DNA of 11,737 nt. Source: JACQSU01 sp964359785 (GTDB lineage: Archaea; Nanobdellota; Nanobdellia; Woesearchaeales; JAGWAF01). Shown in pieces: positions 7,500-11,737 of the stretch. Under the pieces are notes generated by a model. It did not search any database and was not told the origin of the DNA. It saw only the letters and a program-made list of their open reading frames with translations. The stretch's first letter is position 1. The number at the start of each line of letters is the position of its first letter. The DNA is taken from the NCBI GenBank assembly GCA_964359785.1, contig CAYHWL010000045.1, positions 1 to 11,737 on the forward strand. Direction: 5' to 3'. Position numbers and translations under genes: made by a program.

Positions 7500-7504
7500 C
7501 CTCC
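7500..7504 (-). promoter_or_regulatory. Ribosome binding site deciding the start at 7491
   Basis: GGAGG on the minus strand is centred about 10 bases upstream of the ATG at 7491. It falls inside the first codons of the longer reading from 7506, which argues that the shorter start is used. Confidence 0.7.
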
Positions 7505-7525
7505 ATGTATCGAAAGCTTTATAGA

Positions 7526-8173
7526 TTACATCTTTTCGATCTTTTCATAATTTGGAACAAGCCTTACTTCTATTCGTCTATTTTTTTCCGACGGGCCTGA
7601 TGTCCGTTCAATAGGTTTGGTCTCACCGAAACCTATAGCTTTGAGGCTATACTTATCATGAGTCATGCCGCAATTGTCTTGATCTGACATCATACGAAGA
7701 ATGTTGGTCGCACGAGCCGCAGAAAGTTCCCAATTACTCGGGAAAATACCTGTATGAATAGGCACGGCATCGGTATGTCCCTCAATCACTATCTCGAAGG
7801 ATTGCCTGCCATTTTCAACTTCATCAATGCTTCCCTTAATGGCGCGGCATATCCCCAAAAAAATTTCATTCTGTGATTCACTCATGAGCGGTGTAACTTC
7901 TCCGGTACCGAAGGAAAGCACTGAATCACCAAGGACAATGCCGTCACCGCGTCTTTTCAAATTGATATGCTCTTTTTTAAGTTTTTGTTCCATTACAAGC
8001 ATTATTTTTTCGGCATCTTCCTTGTATTTTTCCACCCTTGAGCGATATCCCTCACTCGCCGAATAAGCAAATAGCGAGGTAAGGGCCAATACTACCATCA
8101 AATCTACATAGGCCGGCCAGAAATTAAGGCGTCCTTCGATATGCCCTCTATATTTACGTTGAAGTAGCGCCAC
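7526..8173 (-). CDS. MotB/ZorB-like stator protein with OmpA domain
   Basis: This is a 215-residue inner-membrane protein of the MotB/TolR/ZorB type. A short basic cytoplasmic tail leads to FWPAYVDLMVVLALTSLFAY (18-37). D24 sits at the start of the span, in the position of the ion-carrying aspartate of MotB (D32 in E. coli). A periplasmic linker is followed by an OmpA-like domain: LSFGTGE (86-92), EGHTDAVPIH (131-140), NWELSAARATNIL (147-159), GFGETKPI (181-188) and NRRIEVRL (198-205). D135 and R154 fit the peptidoglycan-binding pair. With the MotA/ZorA-like protein encoded immediately upstream it should form an ion-driven channel fixed to the cell wall. The start is GTG at 8173, 7 bases after the upstream stop, with an AAGGTGA-type ribosome site. 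MotB of a flagellum is less likely, since no flagellar genes are nearby and the partner has a long coiled-coil tail. Confidence 0.88.
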   Translation of the reverse strand: MALLQRKYRGHIEGRLNFWPAYVDLMVVLALTSLFAYSASEGYRSRVEKYKEDAEKIMLVMEQKLKKEHINLKRRGDGIVLGDSVLSFGTGEVTPLMSESQNEIFLGICRAIKGSIDEVENGRQSFEIVIEGHTDAVPIHTGIFPSNWELSAARATNILRMMSDQDNCGMTHDKYSLKAIGFGETKPIERTSGPSEKNRRIEVRLVPNYEKIEKM

Positions 8174-8180
8174 GGCCCAT

Positions 8181-9788
8181 TCACCTTCTCTGATTTTGTC
8201 CAGTCATATTGCATAAACGGTCAAGTCGAGAATAAACGTGTTCGATAAGCTCCTGTCGTCTTTTATCCGCATCTTTTATATGCTGTAAAGTTGCGATATT
8301 TACTTTTTGCAAGTCTTCTATTGCCTGCTCTATCTTGCTAAAATACTGTAGACTTTCTGAGACTGAACTTGCCCTTGAGACCGCAGTCTGAAGCACCGCC
8401 GCAAACTCCTTTGCCTCTGCTGCTCCGTCTTTTAATTCGTGATTGAAAGACTTAATATGATTCATAGAGGTGCCGAAACCATTTCCAATAAGAGTCAAAT
8501 GGTCTTTAATTGAGCCGAGTTCTTCTTTATGTTTAAGAAACAGATCTTGAGTAAGCGTGCATACCTGCCGAATCAGCGTATCCGTCATCTCCCGGTATTT
8601 ATCATCCATCCTTCCCATATGCCTCTCATCGTTATCGCTGAGCTTACTGAGCCAGGTGACATAGTTGCCATTTGTTTGCTCGTTAATCGTGACAACTGTG
8701 TTTTTGTGGTTTTCTTCAATCTGACGAAGGACCTCTTTGAAGTTTTCCGTGGTCTTCAACAATGAAGAATGATATATTTCAGAAAATTCTCTGTATCTCT
8801 TTTCAAAACTTTCAAACAGCGTCTGCGCTGATTTTACGCTTTTCTTAAGTCCTTCTGAGGCATTGGCCACTTCGGTGCTCAGCTCTGTTAGTGCCATCTG
8901 TGTATTTGTAGTGTGCTCAACAATCGCGTTGAGTTTTTCAGAAAAAACTGCAAGCTGAGATCCAAAGGTCATTACTATATTGTTTATTTGCGGCAGTTGG
9001 TCTGTAGCCTGCTTCATTGATTCAGCATAGGGGCTGACAAGATTGCTCAGAAAATGTTGCATTTCTTCCCTAATTTCAACAAATACGCTTTTCATTTGAA
9101 CTGGCAGGCCCTTGAGGAATTCCTGAAGCTCAGCACTAAATACTCCCTTGATGATTTCCTCAACTGCCGCATTTTTAGGTAGTTCAGCCAAAAGTCTATC
9201 GGTAATTCGGTCAGCCTCTTTATAAGCAATTTTCAGCATTAAAGAGAGGACGATAGATGCCACAAGAGAGAGAAAGAGACCAGCTGCGGAAGGCACAAAT
9301 GCGAAAGGAAGGACATTAAGCATTTCAGTGCCAAGCCTAACATCAGGGCTATCAGTTAAGAGAGTCCCATAACCGCCATTCAAAAAAAAACGGGATGAGA
9401 CTATGGCAACGGTTCCAAATAAGCCGAGCACAATTATTCCATTCATGAAAGCACTTGCAACTTCTTCATTCTGAAGTGCTCTTGCGAGAACCCTGTCAAA
9501 GATATCGCCGCGTTTAATGTGTTCGCTCATGCGAGACGACCAGAAGGGTGAAATAAGATCGAACAACTCTTGCTCTGGCAAAGAAAGAGAGTCTCTGCTC
9601 TTTATGCCCTCGAATAATGATTTTAATGATATATTTTTTTTAACAATAAAGCCGAACCTCGAACGAACTCGAAGCCCAAAGACGAGAAAAAGAGCAAATA
9701 GAAGCATCTGACCACAAAGCACAATAAGCAGTAATTTATGTGGTGTGACAGCCGCAAAAAATGTGAAAAATGGAGCAAAATTCTGCAT
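8181..9788 (-). CDS. MotA/TolQ/ZorA-like channel protein with long coiled-coil tail
   Basis: This is a 535-residue inner-membrane protein. Three spans are visible at about 19-38, 117-135 and 158-187. Span 2 carries VLGLFGTVAIV, resembling the GLLGT motif of TolQ/ExbB, and span 3 carries AFVPSAAGLFLSLVAS, the matching pore helix. The segment 39-115 would be cytoplasmic. Residues 190-535 form a long helical, heptad-rich tail, for example KSAQTLFESFEKRYREFSEI and HIKDADKRRQELIEHVYSRL. TolQ, ExbB and MotA lack such a tail, but ZorA of Zorya anti-phage systems has a comparable one. The family uses ion flow through a pentamer around a MotB/ZorB dimer to rotate; here the MotB-like gene follows 7 bases later. 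The ATG at 9788 lies 3 bases after the vWA stop codon, suggesting translational coupling. A run of nine A residues (9382-9390) encodes the Phe pair at the end of span 2. What the tail contacts is unknown; the KAP NTPase is a candidate. Confidence 0.85.
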   Translation of the reverse strand: MQNFAPFFTFFAAVTPHKLLLIVLCGQMLLFALFLVFGLRVRSRFGFIVKKNISLKSLFEGIKSRDSLSLPEQELFDLISPFWSSRMSEHIKRGDIFDRVLARALQNEEVASAFMNGIIVLGLFGTVAIVSSRFFLNGGYGTLLTDSPDVRLGTEMLNVLPFAFVPSAAGLFLSLVASIVLSLMLKIAYKEADRITDRLLAELPKNAAVEEIIKGVFSAELQEFLKGLPVQMKSVFVEIREEMQHFLSNLVSPYAESMKQATDQLPQINNIVMTFGSQLAVFSEKLNAIVEHTTNTQMALTELSTEVANASEGLKKSVKSAQTLFESFEKRYREFSEIYHSSLLKTTENFKEVLRQIEENHKNTVVTINEQTNGNYVTWLSKLSDNDERHMGRMDDKYREMTDTLIRQVCTLTQDLFLKHKEELGSIKDHLTLIGNGFGTSMNHIKSFNHELKDGAAEAKEFAAVLQTAVSRASSVSESLQYFSKIEQAIEDLQKVNIATLQHIKDADKRRQELIEHVYSRLDRLCNMTGQNQRR

Positions 9789-9791
9789 GTT

Positions 9792-11129
9792 TTATCTTTT
9801 CCTGAATTTCAACCGGATTGGCCGGGAAGTAAGCGTCTGCTTCTCGACCTTCGCAATACTATTGGCGCCTTCAACCACGTGATTGAATTGTGAAATACGC
9901 TGGCTCCACTCAGTAACCCAGGGAAGCCCCGCAAGACTGAATCTAGGGGAAACTATAACGATCACATCCAGGATGTCCGGTCGGCTAAAGCTTCCATTAA
10001 ACTGTCCTGACGGAACTATTGTCCTGAAATCAAGCGTCCCTTCGTTCATTTTAGTGTCTCTAAAGGAGATATTTTTTAATAATGTCTCGCCATGCTTCAC
10101 TTCAAACGTCTGCTCATACGGCACTTCAAATGTTTTTCTACCTTGATCAAAACGGTTCAGGCTGAAATCGAGTTCGGCATTTTCATAAAGGGACGTCACG
10201 ATAAAAGAAGACTCGGGTTTGAGCCACTTCAGAGGCGAGCCGTCCTTGTACATTATTTTGCCTTTCGGCTCCCATTCCCTATCCGTAACAGGCTTCCAAT
10301 AGTCGGCTGGATAAAGTTCCAAAATATGAATATTGTCGGCTGTAATGATATCACCCATACCTGCCATAAGGTCTTGTATGATCAAATCAATCATGTCTCT
10401 CGTCTGCGGGATATCGTAGCTCCAAATACTCAGGAATAATGGCCTTCTGCCTTGATTGTATGGGACATCGAACCCAACAAGCCACCACCCTGGGTGGGAA
10501 TCTCCGTCGTAAAGCGGGCGCAGCTCTTCAACGGCGCAGTATGGGGCCGAACCGCGCGGACAATTATTGCTCACACCAATATCAATCGCCATATCAGTAA
10601 TCATAATTACTGTACTTGTATCCTGCGGCGTAGACATTAGTTCTGAAACGAGTCGCATGCCATGGTCAATAGCAGTATAGTTAAGAAAACCTCCTGGATT
10701 CGCATTTTTAATTGCCCTATATGTCGTGAAATTGTTGACCATTTTTATTCCAGATCCAAGTCCATATGCTCGGGTTATTCTGTACCTTTGGTTGAACGAT
10801 GGATTATCCGCCCTGGAAACTACAATTCTTGGCACCCAAATGGTATTGAGTCTCGTAATTATGTAATCAATCAGGGGAGTTTGATTAATAATTGTGCTTT
10901 GATATGGGTCCATAGTTCCGGAGACATCCACTATGAGAGCCGTTCCAACGGGAACATTAAGAAGCGGATTAGAAAATATTTGCTCTTTTGTCTTTTCTAA
11001 TGGCAGCTCGATAGTAGAAATACTATTTGCGTTCCCCCCCCCGTTTCGACTCGTTAGAAGTCCAATAACCAAAAAAGAAATGCCGAGGAGGATTATAATT
11101 GCTATAATTGGTCTAAAACTATGTCCCAT
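9792..11129 (-). CDS. Membrane-anchored periplasmic vWA-domain protein
   Basis: This 445-residue protein has a single N-terminal span (about 7-25) followed by a periplasmic vWA domain. The MIDAS-type motif is DVSGT (68-72), a DxSxT variant of DxSxS, followed by Thr152 in NYTAID and Asp179 in MITDMAID, so metal-dependent ligand binding is plausible. After the vWA fold (to about 265) a C-terminal region (270-445) with many beta-like strands and no membrane span looks like a separate domain I cannot name. Two cysteines (190, 198) could form a disulfide. The ATG at 11129 overlaps the upstream small gene by 11 bases, and the following channel gene starts 3 bases after its stop, so it is firmly in the operon. 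It likely senses or scaffolds something at the outer face of the inner membrane. A nine-G run sits at codons 30-32. Confidence 0.85.
   Translation of the reverse strand: MGHSFRPIIAIIILLGISFLVIGLLTSRNGGGNANSISTIELPLEKTKEQIFSNPLLNVPVGTALIVDVSGTMDPYQSTIINQTPLIDYIITRLNTIWVPRIVVSRADNPSFNQRYRITRAYGLGSGIKMVNNFTTYRAIKNANPGGFLNYTAIDHGMRLVSELMSTPQDTSTVIMITDMAIDIGVSNNCPRGSAPYCAVEELRPLYDGDSHPGWWLVGFDVPYNQGRRPLFLSIWSYDIPQTRDMIDLIIQDLMAGMGDIITADNIHILELYPADYWKPVTDREWEPKGKIMYKDGSPLKWLKPESSFIVTSLYENAELDFSLNRFDQGRKTFEVPYEQTFEVKHGETLLKNISFRDTKMNEGTLDFRTIVPSGQFNGSFSRPDILDVIVIVSPRFSLAGLPWVTEWSQRISQFNHVVEGANSIAKVEKQTLTSRPIRLKFRKR
11034..11042. repeat. Nine-base C/G homopolymer inside the vWA gene
   Basis: C9 on the plus strand reads as GGG GGG GGG, codons 30-32 of the vWA gene, directly after its membrane span. 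A one-base slip would break the frame near the N-terminus, so it is a possible phase-variation tract. No second frame suggests an alternative product, and a single sequence cannot show variation. Confidence 0.6.
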
Positions 11130-11439
11130 TGATTGTTTTTGATCCCCCCTCTCCCGGAGATATTTTTACACTGTCAAGCGATACCTTGTGTTCGGCTTTT
11201 TCCGTATTTCTCTCCTGCCCGGTGAGAACGGCAAGCTCATCACGAATCGCTGTTAGTTCATTGTGCACACCGCCCTCACGATTCCCACTATTCCGCTGTT
11301 TAAAAGTGCTAACTCTGACAATCTCTTGACGCAAATCAGATAGTGTATTTCGAAGTTCCTCGATATCCTTTTTCCTATATTGTCTGAAATTCAAAAAGAT
11401 TAGAGAGATTAGAAGTACCCATAAAATATCCAAAATCAT
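11119..11439 (-). CDS. Small single-span protein with coiled-coil tail
   Basis: This is a 106-residue protein starting at the ATG at 11439. An N-terminal membrane span (about 1-18, MILDILWVLLISLIFLNF) precedes a basic stretch (RQYRKK) and a predicted coiled coil (about 25-75: DIEELRNTLSDLRQEIVRV, ELTAIRDELAVL). A flexible, charged C-terminus ends INGT. A TTG at 11445 is a possible longer start, adding only two residues. It lies 6 bases after the upstream stop codon and overlaps the vWA start by 11 bases. I recognise no family. The layout resembles small accessory subunits of membrane complexes, and a role in assembling or bracing the motor is inferred from position. The tail is probably cytoplasmic given the basic residues after the span. 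Confidence 0.72.
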   Translation of the reverse strand: MILDILWVLLISLIFLNFRQYRKKDIEELRNTLSDLRQEIVRVSTFKQRNSGNREGGVHNELTAIRDELAVLTGQERNTEKAEHKVSLDSVKISPGEGGSKTINGT

Positions 11440-11445
11440 TACCAA

Positions 11446-11737
11446 TTACCACTGATCCCTATTTCCGAACGAACTCAATATTTTCTCGCAAAGAATACCA
11501 AATGGAGATACCTGTAAAAGAAGTTCGCTTATCGTACTGCCGTAAAGCCGTAAATCTTCAGCCGAGTTAAGAGCGGCATTAATCTCCTTAATAATATCAG
11601 ATGTGACCTTTTCGCTCCATTCTGGTATTTCCGGGCGGACTATATAGCTGGTGCCTTTAACTACCGGTGAGATGTTTATATGATCCCGTCCTTGTTTAGT
11701 TCTAACAGAAAAAATAAAAGGAATCCTCTTTGTCCAA
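11446..11737 (-). CDS. 3' end of an unidentified gene (truncated by window edge)
   Basis: Only the last 96 codons are inside the window; the gene continues beyond 11737. The open frame ends in TAA at 11448-11446, directly before the small coiled-coil gene. The visible part includes WTKRIPFIFSV, ISPVVKGTSYIVRPEIPEW, SDIIKEINAALNSAEDLRLYG and SPFGILCEKILSSFGN. It has no membrane span and looks like a soluble C-terminus with mixed strand then helices. I cannot assign a family. Its tight spacing makes it a likely member of the same operon, and its full sequence could decide what the system does. Confidence 0.7.
   Translation of the reverse strand, partial: WTKRIPFIFSVRTKQGRDHINISPVVKGTSYIVRPEIPEWSEKVTSDIIKEINAALNSAEDLRLYGSTISELLLQVSPFGILCEKILSSFGNRDQW

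Noticed and set aside
7526..9788. Flagellar MotA/MotB stator pair
   Set aside because: The pore protein carries a long coiled-coil tail absent from MotA, and no flagellar genes are nearby. The ZorAB/TolQR comparison fits better.
7526..9788. Canonical Zorya type I, II or III locus
   Set aside because: Only ZorA-like and ZorB-like proteins are seen. No SNF2-type helicase (ZorD), ZorC, HNH protein (ZorE) or ZorF/ZorG counterpart is recognisable in the window, although the gene cut off at 11737 cannot be judged.
10092..10439. 115-codon plus-strand open frame
   Set aside because: It is entirely antisense to the vWA gene, whose frame has clear MIDAS motifs. The antisense product has no recognisable domain.

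Overview
The window reads as one long minus-strand gene cluster from a Gram-negative (diderm) bacterium. Evidence for this is two lipobox signal sequences, OmpA-like peptidoglycan-binding domains, and a MotA/TolQ-type plus MotB-type inner-membrane pair. The DNA leans AT-rich. A DUF1598-family protein, a family I associate mainly with Planctomycetota, and the moderate GC would fit an anammox-type planctomycete, but that assignment is tentative. No rRNA, tRNA, CRISPR array or intact insertion sequence is visible.

Reading in the direction of transcription (high to low coordinates), block 1 (11737 to about 5038) is a compact operon. It holds the 3' end of an unidentified gene; a small single-span coiled-coil protein; a membrane-anchored periplasmic vWA protein with a MIDAS-type motif; a three-span MotA/TolQ/ZorA-like channel protein with a coiled-coil-rich tail of about 340 residues; a MotB/ZorB-like protein with an aspartate in its membrane span and an OmpA domain; a three-span protein of unknown family; a second membrane-anchored OmpA-domain protein lacking that aspartate; a KAP-family P-loop NTPase; and a 33-residue proline/glycine-rich ORF overlapping the NTPase stop codon. 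Gaps are 35 bases or less, and several genes overlap or nearly touch.

Block 2 (5007 to 2475) encodes two exported proteins: a lipase-like alpha/beta-hydrolase candidate and a DUF1598 lipoprotein. They are otherwise unlike each other but end in the same C-terminal module (GG...I[RK]KxII..[RK]P...LYWx[FY]).

Block 3 (2379 to 357) encodes a small lipoprotein and a polytopic membrane protein that share a tryptophan-rich beta-type domain, followed by an exported staphylococcal-nuclease-like protein with a C-terminal ComEA-type helix-hairpin-helix. Positions 1-356 hold no convincing gene.

The most interesting reading is that block 1 encodes an undescribed ion-driven, peptidoglycan-anchored machine of the ZorAB/MotAB/TolQR superfamily. 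It is coupled to a periplasmic vWA sensor or adaptor and a cytoplasmic KAP NTPase. The architecture recalls Zorya anti-phage systems (ZorA with a long cytoplasmic tail, ZorB with an OmpA domain), but no ZorC, ZorD, ZorE, ZorF or ZorG counterpart is recognisable, so a defence role is inference. An envelope-maintenance role like Tol-Pal remains possible.
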